In this document: one piece after another, positions 25,677 to 33,718 of the stretch
Layout of the letters: each line of letters begins with the position of its first letter
Position numbering within the stretch: the first letter of the stretch is position 1
Assembly (NCBI GenBank): GCA_002748705.1
Contig: PDSZ01000015.1
Coordinates: forward strand, 1 to 64,000
Direction of reading: 5' to 3'
Origin: Candidatus Fermentibacterota bacterium
GTDB lineage: Bacteria; Fermentibacterota; Fermentibacteria; Fermentibacterales; Fermentibacteraceae
DNA: 64,000 nt
Notes under the pieces: model-generated
Database searches by the model: none
What the model saw: only the letters and a program-made list of their open reading frames with translations
What the model was told of the DNA's origin: nothing
Made by a program: the position numbers and the translations under genes

Positions 25677-26330
25677 TCAACCGCCTCCGCTGCTGCCTCC
25701 TCCATCAAGATCGCTCAGGGTTACTTTCCAGTCATAACCACTCTCTGTAACAGTTACACCCCATCTTGTATAGGTGTCGTCATCGTTATCAATAAGATAA
25801 ATATCATAGGTATCTGGCTGTACGAAGGCTGTAAATGAGTCTCCCTGGTAGAGTATTTCACCCTGAAGGTAGTTTTCACCCCATGAACTGGATTCAGAGG
25901 AGGATATCCAGATGCCTTCTATATTCCAGCCGCCCAAATCATTAGTAATGATTATTGAGCAGTTGCCTGCAGATGCAGCTGCCTGAGTTGTGGTATTCGC
26001 ATCAATCTGGTCAATGGTTACTGTCCATTCAAAACCATCTGAAGGAACCTGCACATCATTAAGTGTGTAGGTGTCTCCGTCCTGGTCCATTGCCTGAATG
26101 TCATATCTGCCTGGAAGAACCAGAATTTCAGCTGTTCTGCCAGGACCAAGGATATCTGTTCCAGGCAGATGGTTGGTTCCCCAGACATCGTCAGAATTCC
26201 GGCTTATGTATATACAGTGTATGTCATACATCTCCAGACCATTGGTAACTTTTAGAGGAACCTTTTCGTAGCATCCGCTCAGTGACAGCAGAACCACTGC
26301 TGCCAGCGACATTGTCAGTAATAATCTCAA
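25677..26330 (-). CDS. Lipoprotein with two DxDGDTYT-type modules
   Basis: Family not recognised. 217 residues: TTG start with AGGAGG 4 nt upstream, lipoprotein signal peptide with lipobox LSGC (Cys 20), then two ~85-residue modules (about 25-107 and 118-207) and a Gly/Ser tail (GGGSSGGG). Each module has an N-G/D-L-x-x-(W/Y) start, W-G-x-N, an L-x-x-G-x turn, Y-D-I, an acidic D-x-D-(G/D)-D-T-Y-T loop, and ends W-(T/K)-V-T-(I/L)-x-(Q/D)-(I/L)-D. The acidic loop resembles metal-binding Asp loops. Nearest relatives are the three genes upstream on the same strand. Anchored to a membrane facing the periplasm or the cell surface. Confidence 0.75.
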   Translation of the reverse strand: MRLLLTMSLAAVVLLSLSGCYEKVPLKVTNGLEMYDIHCIYISRNSDDVWGTNHLPGTDILGPGRTAEILVLPGRYDIQAMDQDGDTYTLNDVQVPSDGFEWTVTIDQIDANTTTQAAASAGNCSIIITNDLGGWNIEGIWISSSESSSWGENYLQGEILYQGDSFTAFVQPDTYDIYLIDNDDDTYTRWGVTVTESGYDWKVTLSDLDGGGSSGGG

Positions 26331-26431
26331 TCTTCCTCCTTTTCCTGTAGCAATTGGCTATATTGGTTTATCTCATTAATGCAATATGGTGTTGAAAAGT
26401 GCCCGGTGCATTATTAAGTGCTCCTTCGTTC

Positions 26432-26758
26432 TTATTGAGTTACCGCCTGAAGGCAGCCCTTTTCTGTGACTTCCCTGTTTCCATACTGTATATGCTTTAC
26501 TATTCTGATCTACCTGCATACCGTATCCGGCCGGTTCAACTCCTGTCTCTGTTGAGTCTCCAGGGGCTGTTTCTGCAGAGGTTGCACTTAGCCCCCGGTC
26601 GTCTTCTTCAGCATTGCTGATGTATATGTATTCTGTGTTACATCTGCCAGGACCGCTCACCAGAGTTATTCTTGCTGGTTCGCAGCATACCGGCCAGCCA
26701 TTACAGCCGTGAGTATTGCTGCCGCCTGAAAGGTTCTTCTGATCTTCTGTAATTTCAA
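26432..26758 (-). pseudogene. Decayed single-module lipoprotein of the same family
   Basis: Three frames must be joined. TTG 26758 opens a signal-peptide-like leader (MKLQKIRRTFQ, AAAILTAVMAG) in which the lipobox Cys is replaced by Arg, and it stops soon after. One frame over, ARITLVSGPGRCNTEYIYIS, APGDSTETGVEPAGYGMQVD and AYTVW follow the module order. One frame further, VTEKGCLQAVTQ-stop matches the VTESGYDWKVTL end of the neighbouring module. Two frameshifts, a lost Cys and a degraded acidic loop show that it is dead. It lies between the two- and three-module genes. Confidence 0.7.
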
Positions 26759-26786
26759 AGGAAAGGGGAGCGTCTTGCGCTCCCCT
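26756..26786 (-). terminator. Rho-independent terminator after the three-module lipoprotein
   Basis: On the minus strand AGGGGAGCG / CAAGA / CGCTCCCCT forms a 9-bp perfect stem followed by TTCCTTT, 22 nt after the stop codon of the 26809-27741 gene. Confidence 0.8.
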
Positions 26787-26808
26787 GTCAAGCACTGAAA
26801 TCAGGGCA

Positions 26809-27741
26809 TTAATCCATGTCGCCCAGTGTAACCGACCAGTAGTAACCTTCCTGGTCGATAGTAACGCCCCAGAGGGTGTATGTGTCGCCGTCCTCATCTT
26901 CAACCCTGATGTCGTATTCGCCTTCAGCTACATAGAAGGTAAAGTCTTCATCAGGGTGAAGGAGCTCAGAGCCGAGCCTGTCTTCGCCCCATGGATCATC
27001 TACGCTGTCACAGTAGATGTACCAGATGGTCCAGTCACCAAGGTCGTTGTGAATGGTTACAGGAACGCCGTCTGTGTCATCCCCGTAGCTCGTTGGGTAG
27101 GAACTGTCCATGTCCTCAAAGCTGACATTCCACTCAAAGTCACCATCTATGTATTCTTCTGTAAGAAGATAGGCGTCTCCGTCTTCGTCCTCTGCAAGGA
27201 AGTCGTACCAGGTACCGGAACTGATTGTGAATGTTACGCTCTCACCAGGTTCAAGTATTTCTGATCCAAGTCTGTCCTCACCCCATTCGTCGCTTGTTGA
27301 AGGACTGGCGTAGAGGTACCAGATACTCCATGAATCAAGGTCGTTCGTAACGGTGACTTCAACCTGTTCGCCTTCGGCGTCCATATCAGCTAGGGTTACT
27401 TCCCATTCGTATCCGTCTTCCCCGATATCAACTAACCAGACTGTGTATGTGTCACCGTCTTCATCAATGATCTTTATGTCGTAGGTATCTTCCTCTTCAA
27501 GCTCAATGGTAACCCTGTCGCCTGGCTTGAGGATGTCCTCTATACGGTTATCAGTCCATGGGCCGTCAGAAGGATCCACCAGAATCTCTTCAATGTCGTA
27601 GCTTTCCAGTCCGTTTTCAATCACCACTTCAATGACTTCAGGTTCATCACTGTGATTGTCGGTCTCATGGGCAGGTTCTCCGCCACCGCATCCTGCGAAT
27701 ATCACAGGAAGAGCGGCAAGAGCAAAAAGCAGTTTCTTCAT
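26809..27741 (-). CDS. Lipoprotein with three DxDGDTYT-type modules
   Basis: Family not recognised. 310 residues: signal peptide MKKLLFALAALPVIFAGC with lipobox FAGC (Cys 18), a short acidic linker, then three ~85-residue modules (about 37-121, 129-213 and 225-310). The second and third share WYLYAS / WYIYCD and W-G-E-D-R-L-G-S-E-(I/L)-L. The acidic loop is D-E-D-G-D-(T/A)-Y in all three and each module ends in D-M-D. The protein is very acidic. GAGGAG stands 5 nt before the ATG, and it has its own terminator. The likely location is the outer membrane or the cell surface; a calcium- or carbohydrate-binding role is conceivable but not shown. Confidence 0.8.
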   Translation of the reverse strand: MKKLLFALAALPVIFAGCGGGEPAHETDNHSDEPEVIEVVIENGLESYDIEEILVDPSDGPWTDNRIEDILKPGDRVTIELEEEDTYDIKIIDEDGDTYTVWLVDIGEDGYEWEVTLADMDAEGEQVEVTVTNDLDSWSIWYLYASPSTSDEWGEDRLGSEILEPGESVTFTISSGTWYDFLAEDEDGDAYLLTEEYIDGDFEWNVSFEDMDSSYPTSYGDDTDGVPVTIHNDLGDWTIWYIYCDSVDDPWGEDRLGSELLHPDEDFTFYVAEGEYDIRVEDEDGDTYTLWGVTIDQEGYYWSVTLGDMD

Positions 27742-27837
27742 AGTTCTCCTCTTTTCGTTACAGTTTTTTGTGTCTGCGCTTATAACCGGTTCTTAATACA
27801 AAAGCCGGGCAATAATGCTGTTGCCCTTTTTCAAAGA

Positions 27838-27862
27838 GCAGGGGCTGCAAAGCAACCCCCGC
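27838..27862 (-). terminator. Probable terminator after the one-module lipoprotein
   Basis: On the minus strand GCGGGGGTTGC / TTT / GCAGCCCCTGC pairs over 11 bp using one G-T and one T-G wobble, which only fit the minus-strand RNA. It is followed by TCTTTG. A second stem, GGGCAA / TTGCCC with TTTT behind it, lies further downstream (27808-27827). Confidence 0.55.
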
Positions 27863-27957
27863 TTAGTTCACAGGACTCAGTGACCTGTGTATTTCCCGTT
27901 CCGGAAAACTCCACAGACAGCTGTCAGTGCGGAATTTCCGTATTCAGACAAGGCAGT

Positions 27958-28284
27958 CTAGTCTATGTCGTCCAGTGTAACGCTCCATTGGTAACCTTCT
28001 GCACCGATCTCAACATCCCATCTGGTATATGTGTCACCGTCTTCATCTGTAATTCTCATATCATAACTGCCTGCAGGAACACTAATGGTTTCATTCTCAC
28101 CTGGTACAATGGGTTCGGTAATGCGATTCTCGCCCCAAGGGGAGTCAGTAGGGTCAATCTGTACTTCTTCTATGTTCCAGGCTCCCAGATCGTTGATGAT
28201 CTTTACAGGAACATTGCCGCTACCGCATCCGGCGATAAGTGTGAGTACTGAGACTGTTGCTATGAAAGCAATCATCTTCTTCAT
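27958..28284 (-). CDS. Small lipoprotein, single DxDGDTYT-type module
   Basis: Family not recognised. 108 residues: signal peptide MKKMIAFIATVSVLTLIAGC (lipobox IAGC, Cys 20) followed by a single complete module, so this is the minimal form of the family. It reads VPVKIINDLGAWNIEEVQID, PWGENRI, VPAGSYDMRI, DEDGDTYTRW and GYQWSVTLDDID. ATG 28284 is chosen because it starts the signal peptide; the upstream ATG 28341 would add 19 non-secretory residues and lies at the -10 element. A promoter (28340-28368) and a terminator (27838-27862) frame it as its own transcript. Confidence 0.8.
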   Translation of the reverse strand: MKKMIAFIATVSVLTLIAGCGSGNVPVKIINDLGAWNIEEVQIDPTDSPWGENRITEPIVPGENETISVPAGSYDMRITDEDGDTYTRWDVEIGAEGYQWSVTLDDID

Positions 28285-28339
28285 TGTAGTAGGTTCCCCT
28301 CTCTCTGTTTGGGTATGAGATGCTCTTCTATTGAACGCC

Positions 28340-28368
28340 ATAATATAAAATTGTAAAGGTCAGGTAAA
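28340..28368 (-). promoter_or_regulatory. Sigma-70-type promoter for the one-module lipoprotein
   Basis: On the minus strand TTTACC, 17 nt, TATTAT. This gives a transcript start near 28333 and a ~49-nt leader before ATG 28284. The -10 matches 5 of 6 and the -35 4 of 6 positions. Confidence 0.45.
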
Positions 28369-28379
28369 GACCTGCCTAT

Positions 28380-29144
28380 CTATTGCTGCCGATCCATGTC
28401 CTCTTCGGTTATTTCCCAGAGAATCCCATTCTCATCAAGCTCAACCTGCCATAGGGTATATGACCTTTCCATGGAATCAAATACCTGAATGTTATAATTG
28501 CCGGGATTCAGGTGCAGCCCGAGTTCGCTTCCTGTGCCGAGAATACCAGGACCAAGTTTGTCATCACCCCAGCTGTCATCGGTGCTGAGAGAGCAGAACA
28601 CATTGTGTATTGCTAATCCGTTCAGATTGTTCCTTATCAGGAATATACAGCTGCCTTCTCCTGATGAAATATATGAAGGAATCGCTTCACCTGATGACTC
28701 AGGGGTTCCCTCCATCATGAAGTTCAGTATCATCTGAATATCCGGAACAAGATTCAGTTTCCATTCGCCATGCTCCTTCAGGAATTCAAATGTCCTGTAG
28801 CCGTCCTGACCGTCTGCAGTCAGCAGGGCACGATCACCTGCAAACTCCACAGAGTGTATCACATCTGACATACTGAAGATCTCAGTTTCTATTGCCAGAG
28901 ACTCGAATAAATCATCTCTGCTGTCAATCAGTTCAATATTGTTTTCCTGAAAAATGTCTAAGACTATGTCTATGTATTCTCTGGTTCCCTCAGTGAGCAT
29001 CTCATATGACTCATTCCATTTACGGTCAGCCACTGTTCTTCGAAGCTCCATGTAGCTGTCAACTACTCCCTGCTGTTCCTCATTCCAGCCTATGCAGCTG
29101 CAGAGTAAGAGAACTCCTGCAGCCATCCATCTGAAACTTCTCAC
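28380..29144 (-). CDS. Lipoprotein: N-terminal unknown domain fused to one DxDGDTYT-type module
   Basis: 254 residues. GTG start (GGAGAGG 6 nt upstream), lipoprotein signal peptide with LCSC (Cys 17). Residues ~22-135 form an alpha/beta domain (VVDSYMELRRTVADRKWNES ... YRTFEFLKEHGEWKLNLVP) with the look of an NTF2/DUF4878-type lipoprotein domain; this is by eye only. A linker follows, then a divergent module (~168-250) with WGDDKLGPGIL, PGNYNIQVFD and SYTLWQVEL. The acidic loop is altered to DSMERS, so this copy has lost the Asp ladder. It is the first of the lipoprotein series and diverges from the GGDEF gene. Confidence 0.7.
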   Translation of the reverse strand: MRSFRWMAAGVLLLCSCIGWNEEQQGVVDSYMELRRTVADRKWNESYEMLTEGTREYIDIVLDIFQENNIELIDSRDDLFESLAIETEIFSMSDVIHSVEFAGDRALLTADGQDGYRTFEFLKEHGEWKLNLVPDIQMILNFMMEGTPESSGEAIPSYISSGEGSCIFLIRNNLNGLAIHNVFCSLSTDDSWGDDKLGPGILGTGSELGLHLNPGNYNIQVFDSMERSYTLWQVELDENGILWEITEEDMDRQQ

Positions 29145-29200
29145 AGGTCACCTCTCCTTCAGTATTCAGTTTGAGAAGAGTCTAGCCATTATCTTCAACA

Positions 29201-29222
29201 GGGTCAACAGTGCGGTTGACCC
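29201..29222. promoter_or_regulatory. Perfect inverted repeat in the divergent promoter region
   Basis: GGGTCAAC-AGTGCG-GTTGACCC: two perfect 8-nt arms with a 6-nt spacer, located between the divergent lipoprotein (29144) and GGDEF (29272) genes and covering the TTGACC -35 element of the latter. It fits an operator for a dimeric regulator better than a terminator. Confidence 0.45.
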
Positions 29223-29243
29223 CGGTCACAGTTAAATTATTGT
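29216..29243 (+). promoter_or_regulatory. Sigma-70-type promoter of the GGDEF-to-mtnA run
   Basis: TTGACC, 16 nt, TATTGT, about 28 nt before the start codon, with AGGGGAGAG as ribosome binding site. The -35 overlaps the inverted repeat at 29201-29222. Confidence 0.35.
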
Positions 29244-29271
29244 ATTCGGGACCAGGCTGAAGGGGAGAGAT

Positions 29272-30129
29272 ATGCCTAATGTCAGTTTTCCCAGACTCGT
29301 TGAGCTGGATACGGTCACCGGTCTTCCTCCCAGGAAGATAATGGACAGTGATCTGCCTGTGCTGCTTCGTTCCATGGCTTCCCTGTCTCTTCCCATGTGC
29401 GCCATCATGATTGATATTGATCACTTCAAGAAATTCAACGATACCTGGGGGCATGACACAGGGGATATTGTTCTGCGCCATGTTTCTTCCCTTGTGAGGA
29501 ATTGTGTGAGGTTCAGAGGGGAAGCCTACCGCTATGGCGGCGAAGAGATAACAGTTCTGCTGCTGAACACCGGAGAAGCCGAGGGAATGGCCACTGCCGA
29601 GAGAATAAGGAAACTTGTTGAGGATTCAGAGATAACTGTTGTGGTTAAGGGAAAAGAAATTCCTCTTCAGGTTCAGATTTCCCTTGGAGTAGCTTCAACG
29701 GAACAGGTCAGAGGTTCCGAGCTTATCGTCTCTGCGGACAGAGCCCTTTATGAAGCCAAGGAAGGAGGCAGGAACAATTCTGTTCTTTATTCTACTCAGA
29801 GTAAGGGGAAAAGCTGCCAGACAACAGTGATTGATGTGCATTTTCCAGAAAGAACTTCCATAATAGGGGGAAGCTATATCCTGCTGAAGAAATGGTTCAG
29901 TAACGATTCGCCAATGGATATTGAAGCACGGGAGATTAAGGACCCCGGCACAGACAGTGTGGAAACAGCACAGGGTCCCACCCCTTCCAGGGGAATAATT
30001 CAGGCTGAGATAAGAGGTAAGGTGAGTGCAGTAAGAAGGTACAGAGGCGGAACCGACTTCAAGCTGGAAGTGCGAAGTGAACTCATAGATGTGATGTATA
30101 AATACATCCTTGATTCATCAGGTGACTGA
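29272..30129 (+). CDS. GGDEF-domain protein (probable diguanylate cyclase)
   Basis: Makes cyclic di-GMP from two GTP if active. 285 residues without a signal peptide or membrane segment. The GGDEF domain covers ~10-170: DTVTGLPPR, metal ligand Asp in MIDIDHFKKFNDTWGHD, active-site loop RYGGEEI (Ile replaces the usual Phe) and SLGVAS. The RxxD inhibitory site is not evident before GGEEI. The last ~110 residues are of unknown fold (IIGGSYILL, GKVSAVRRYRGGTDFKLEV). With the MshEN-bearing PilB proteins in the same window, a link to pilus control is possible. It heads a tightly packed gene run. Confidence 0.8.
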   Translation: MPNVSFPRLVELDTVTGLPPRKIMDSDLPVLLRSMASLSLPMCAIMIDIDHFKKFNDTWGHDTGDIVLRHVSSLVRNCVRFRGEAYRYGGEEITVLLLNTGEAEGMATAERIRKLVEDSEITVVVKGKEIPLQVQISLGVASTEQVRGSELIVSADRALYEAKEGGRNNSVLYSTQSKGKSCQTTVIDVHFPERTSIIGGSYILLKKWFSNDSPMDIEAREIKDPGTDSVETAQGPTPSRGIIQAEIRGKVSAVRRYRGGTDFKLEVRSELIDVMYKYILDSSGD

Positions 30130-31537
30130 GCTTCGCTGCCGCACTCTGTGGACAGGTTCCGGCGAGCCTCTTGAAGGTGCTGCTGTTCGAATTTCCCAGG
30201 GAAAGATAACAGAGATAGTTCCCTGTGGTCCCTCTGATGGTTTTCACTTCCAGTTCGGTATGCCGGCTTTCTTTGATGGTCACTGTCACCTGACATGGAT
30301 GATTCTCAAGAAGATTTCCCTTGACCTTTCTCAGGCCTGTTCCAGGGAAGAGTTTCTTGATCTTGTTTCAATGGCCGCGAAAGAGGTTCCTCACGGAAGT
30401 ATTCTCAGAGGTGAATCCTGGGATGAAAGCCTCTGGAATACCCCTGTTCTTCCCACCCTTGCTGAACTGGACAGAGCGACAGGAGGAGTTCCTGTTTTTC
30501 TCTGCCGCACATGCGGTCACAAGGGAATGGTAAACTCTGCAATGCTTAACCTTATTACAGTACATTCATCTGAAGTTGACAGGGAAAACGGTTTTCTTCT
30601 GGAGAGAATGGTAATAAATTTTACCAGGTATTTTCCGCCTGAGCCGGAACAGGTGAGAAACGCGCTGGCTTCGGTGGTTTCAGATATTTACTCAATGGGA
30701 ATTACCGGCTGCTGCACCATTGAGAAGCCTGAACACATTGATCTTATCATGGAGGCCTCTCCTGATCTTGATATTTCCTTTGTGGTGCAGACAAGACCTC
30801 CCTGGCTTTCAGGCAGCTACAGGGGAAGTTCTATGATAAAACTGTTTCTGGACGGTTCATTCGGAGCAGGGACAGCAGCACTTGACCTGAAGTCAGGTGA
30901 ACACCTGCTCTTCACGGATCAGGAGCTTTTTGATGCACTTGCCGTATGTTTTAACCAGGGGCTTACTCCGGTGATTCATGCAATAGGCGGTGCTGCGCTG
31001 GAGCAGATAGACAGGGTTACCGGAAGGGTTTTTGAAGCTGCGGGAGGCGGTTTTCCTGTAAGGATAGAGCACGGGGAAGACCTGCTCAGGGTCTGGCCAG
31101 GGCATTTTGATCCTGAATACCATTCATTTTCCATGCAGCCCAACTTTGTCGAGAGGTGGCAGAGACAAGGCGGAATGTATGACAGGCTGCTCGGAGCTTG
31201 CCATTCTTCTTTCCTGAATCCTTTCAGGTCGATTCTTTCTGCAGGTTTCTCACTCTGTTTCGGAAGTGATTCCATGCCTGCAGGGCCGCTCTATGGTCTG
31301 AAGGGAGCCTGGCGGCACAGGAATCCTGCTGAGAGCCTTTCAGTGGAAGATGCTCTCCGGTTATACTCCATTGAGGCTGCGAGAATGTCTGAATGCATGG
31401 CTCTTTCTTCTCCTCTGGAGCCGGGAAGACCTGCGGATATGGTTTTTCTCAGCGGGAATCCGTTCAAATGTATTGATGGTTTGCAAGTTGTTTCTACCTT
31501 CAGAGGAGGCAGAGAGGTATTTGGATCAGGGGGATGA
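30122..31537 (+). CDS. YtcJ-like metal-dependent amidohydrolase (Amidohydro_3)
   Basis: About 471 residues, cytoplasmic. Features of the YtcJ family: an N-terminal beta-sandwich (ISQGKITEIVP), the first metal motif PAFFDGHCHLTW (HxH), GESWDESLW, CGHKGMVNSAML, KLFLDGSFGAGTAAL, HAIGGAALEQ, a late FGSDSMPAGPL and the C-terminal PGRPADMVFLSGNPF. The substrate is unknown; relatives hydrolyse formamides and other amides. GTG 30122 overlaps the stop of the GGDEF gene; TTG 30110 is an in-frame alternative. Neither has a clear Shine-Dalgarno, consistent with coupling. It ends 4 nt before nadC. Confidence 0.8.
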   Translation: MTELRCRTLWTGSGEPLEGAAVRISQGKITEIVPCGPSDGFHFQFGMPAFFDGHCHLTWMILKKISLDLSQACSREEFLDLVSMAAKEVPHGSILRGESWDESLWNTPVLPTLAELDRATGGVPVFLCRTCGHKGMVNSAMLNLITVHSSEVDRENGFLLERMVINFTRYFPPEPEQVRNALASVVSDIYSMGITGCCTIEKPEHIDLIMEASPDLDISFVVQTRPPWLSGSYRGSSMIKLFLDGSFGAGTAALDLKSGEHLLFTDQELFDALAVCFNQGLTPVIHAIGGAALEQIDRVTGRVFEAAGGGFPVRIEHGEDLLRVWPGHFDPEYHSFSMQPNFVERWQRQGGMYDRLLGACHSSFLNPFRSILSAGFSLCFGSDSMPAGPLYGLKGAWRHRNPAESLSVEDALRLYSIEAARMSECMALSSPLEPGRPADMVFLSGNPFKCIDGLQVVSTFRGGREVFGSGG

Positions 31538-31541
31538 GCAT

Positions 31542-32435
31542 ATGACAGTTACCGACTGGAAAGATCCGGATCAGGTGGCCGAAGAGGTTATCAGGTGTGC
31601 TCTCATTGAAGACAGGGCACTTGAAGATGCTGCAACAGGAGCCCTTGGAAATAACGGTCTCACGATGGCATCCTGCGATGTGAATGCCAGAGAGAATCTT
31701 GTAGTGGCTGGAATACCATTTGCAGCAAAGGCTTTTCATATGCTTTCTGATCGGGTATCAGTGGAAATACTCACTGAAGAAGGGCAAAAGGTTCCTTCAG
31801 GAACCACTCTTGCTGTGATTTATGGAAGAGTGTCTGATATTCTCAGAGGAGAGAGGATTTTTCTAAACCTTCTTGGAAGAATGTGCGGAATCGCAACCCT
31901 CACATCAGAGTATGTGAGTCTTGTCCGGAAATACGGCACTGAGATACTTGATACAAGGAAGACAACCCCCTGTCTTCGGGGGCTGGAAAAGTACTCTGTA
32001 AAAGCAGGCGGCGGTGTAAATCACCGTTTTTCGCTGGCTGATATGGCCATGATAAAGGACAACCACATAGCTGCCGCAGGAGGCGTTGAGAATCTCGGCC
32101 CTGTAATGAACCGCCTTAAATCTCAGGGGATTCCTGTGGAGATAGAGGTTGACAGTCTCAGCCAGCTCAGGGTTGTATTGCCCCTTGCCCCTCACAGGAT
32201 ACTCCTTGACAACATGGATACTGACACCCTCAGAGAAGCTGTGAAGATTTCAGGTGATTCAGGTGTTTATCTTGAGGCATCAGGAGGAATAAACCTGAAG
32301 ACAGTGGCAGCAGTGGCAGCCACCGGAGTAAACGGTATCTCTTCAGGCGCGCTGACTCACTCTGCCGAAAGTTCAGACATAGGTATGGACTGGAGTTACC
32401 ATGGAGGAGAGAACAATGGACAGGCTTGCTTTTGA
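31542..32435 (+). CDS. nadC: Quinolinate phosphoribosyltransferase NadC
   Basis: Converts quinolinate and PRPP to nicotinate mononucleotide in de novo NAD synthesis. 297 residues, close to the family length. The key segment TRKTTPCLRGLEKYSVKAGG (substrate-binding Arg and Lys), NHRFSLADMAMIKDNH, EIEVDSL, ILLDNM and EASGGI are all present in order. ATG 31542 with AGGGGG upstream is chosen. The frame upstream to 31350 is not homologous. The last ~7 codons overlap the start of coaX by 20 nt. Confidence 0.93.
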   Translation: MTVTDWKDPDQVAEEVIRCALIEDRALEDAATGALGNNGLTMASCDVNARENLVVAGIPFAAKAFHMLSDRVSVEILTEEGQKVPSGTTLAVIYGRVSDILRGERIFLNLLGRMCGIATLTSEYVSLVRKYGTEILDTRKTTPCLRGLEKYSVKAGGGVNHRFSLADMAMIKDNHIAAAGGVENLGPVMNRLKSQGIPVEIEVDSLSQLRVVLPLAPHRILLDNMDTDTLREAVKISGDSGVYLEASGGINLKTVAAVAATGVNGISSGALTHSAESSDIGMDWSYHGGENNGQACF

Positions 32436-33189
32436 TGTAGGCAACACAAAAACCGCCCTTGCTGTGTTCCGTAACGGAAAGCTGATGAAACAGTGGCGAA
32501 TACGGACGCAGCACTGGACTGCAGATGAGCTGTGGATAACTGTGAAGGCGCTTCTGGATGCAGACGGGTTTGATACTCCAGGGGATGCGGCTTTTGCTTC
32601 TGTTGTGCCCCAGGTTCGCCACACACTTGTAAAGATGTCTCAAAGACGCCTTGGAGTAACTCCTGTGATAGTCGGGCCGGATACTGCAGGAATAGAACTT
32701 GAGTACCTGTTTCCCCATGAAGTCGGGCCTGACCGGCTGGCAAACGCAGTGGCGGCAATTATGTCCGGGGGGCTTCCTGCCATAGTGGCAGATTTCGGTA
32801 CAGCAACAACATTCGATGTTATAGATTCTGCAGGCAGGTACTGCGGAGGAGCAATCTGCCCCGGTGTTGGAACCGCTGCAGGTGAGCTGTTCAAGAAAGC
32901 TGAAAGACTGAATCCCATTGATCTGAAGTTTCCAGACAAGGTGATAGGAAGAACAACTGCTGATGCGGTAAGGGCAGGGGTTCTCTATGGAGCAGCCGGC
33001 GGTGCTGACCGTATGATTGACATGATAACAGGGGAACTGGGAACTGAGCCTGTTCTCTGGGCCACCGGCGGCTGGGCTCCATCTCTGACTGTCCGGTGTC
33101 TTCACGAGTTTACAGTTTCTCCGGAACTTACCCTTCGGGGTATTGACGAAATAGGAAGAAAAAACAGGGAGGAGGTGACTGATGGCTGA
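32416..33189 (+). CDS. coaX: Type III pantothenate kinase CoaX
   Basis: Phosphorylates pantothenate, the first step of coenzyme A synthesis; ASKHA fold. 257 residues. Visible motifs: phosphate-1 LAFDVGNTKTALAVF, the GPDRLANAVAA segment, phosphate-2 ADFGTATTFDVID and ICPGVGTAAGEL. ATG 32416 is chosen because GGAGGAG lies 6 nt before it; ATG 32401 overlaps that site. It overlaps coaC by 8 nt. Confidence 0.93.
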   Translation: MDRLAFDVGNTKTALAVFRNGKLMKQWRIRTQHWTADELWITVKALLDADGFDTPGDAAFASVVPQVRHTLVKMSQRRLGVTPVIVGPDTAGIELEYLFPHEVGPDRLANAVAAIMSGGLPAIVADFGTATTFDVIDSAGRYCGGAICPGVGTAAGELFKKAERLNPIDLKFPDKVIGRTTADAVRAGVLYGAAGGADRMIDMITGELGTEPVLWATGGWAPSLTVRCLHEFTVSPELTLRGIDEIGRKNREEVTDG

Positions 33190-33718
33190 TATACTCATGG
33201 GGGTTACCGGAGGCGCAGCTGCTTTCAAGGCGGTTTCTCTGGCATCAATGCTGAGAAAAGCAGGGCACAGTGTAAAATCCGTACTTTCCCCTGGAGGTAT
33301 GAAATTCATCACTCCGATACAGCTTTCTGCTGTTACCGGCGAACCTTGCCATACAGAGCTTTTCAGCGGTGACAATTTGATACCCCATATATCCCTTACA
33401 GATCACCTTGACCTTATGATTGTGGCGCCTGCCACTGCCCACTTTATTGCAAGGGCGGCACAGGGGTTGGCAGATGATTTGCTCACAGCTTCTTTTCTTG
33501 CCTGTTCAGCGCCTGTGGTTATTGCGCCTGCAATGAACACCAGAATGTGGGAGAATCCGGCTGTGGTCCGTAATGTTTCAGTTCTGAAGGAACGGGGTAT
33601 TGTTTTCGCAGGGCCTGCTCAGGGTAAACTTGCCTGCGGGACAACAGGTGCCGGCAGGCTCATGGAACCTGCGGATATTTACAGAATCTGCTGCGATGTT
33701 CTGAAAGGAGACAGATGA
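33182..33718 (+). CDS. Phosphopantothenoylcysteine decarboxylase domain protein (CoaC type)
   Basis: A 178-residue HFCD flavoprotein equivalent to the N-terminal half of CoaBC. FMN-dependent decarboxylation of 4-phosphopantothenoylcysteine is indicated by GVTGGAAAFKAVSL, the catalytic His region PHISLTDHLDLMIVAPATAH, the PAMNTRMWENP clamp and the KLACGTTGAGR loop with its Cys. The synthetase half (CoaB) is not fused and not in this window, so this is a split CoaC. Position after coaX supports the coenzyme A assignment over other HFCD enzymes. Confidence 0.85.
   Translation: MADILMGVTGGAAAFKAVSLASMLRKAGHSVKSVLSPGGMKFITPIQLSAVTGEPCHTELFSGDNLIPHISLTDHLDLMIVAPATAHFIARAAQGLADDLLTASFLACSAPVVIAPAMNTRMWENPAVVRNVSVLKERGIVFAGPAQGKLACGTTGAGRLMEPADIYRICCDVLKGDR

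Noticed and set aside
26376..26903. 175-codon continuous frame on the minus strand
   Set aside because: It starts inside the upstream lipoprotein gene in a different frame and crosses its terminator; only the part that matches the module is meaningful, as a pseudogene.
31350..31541. N-terminal extension of nadC
   Set aside because: It overlaps the amidohydrolase end and lacks family similarity; ATG 31542 matches the start of NadC proteins.
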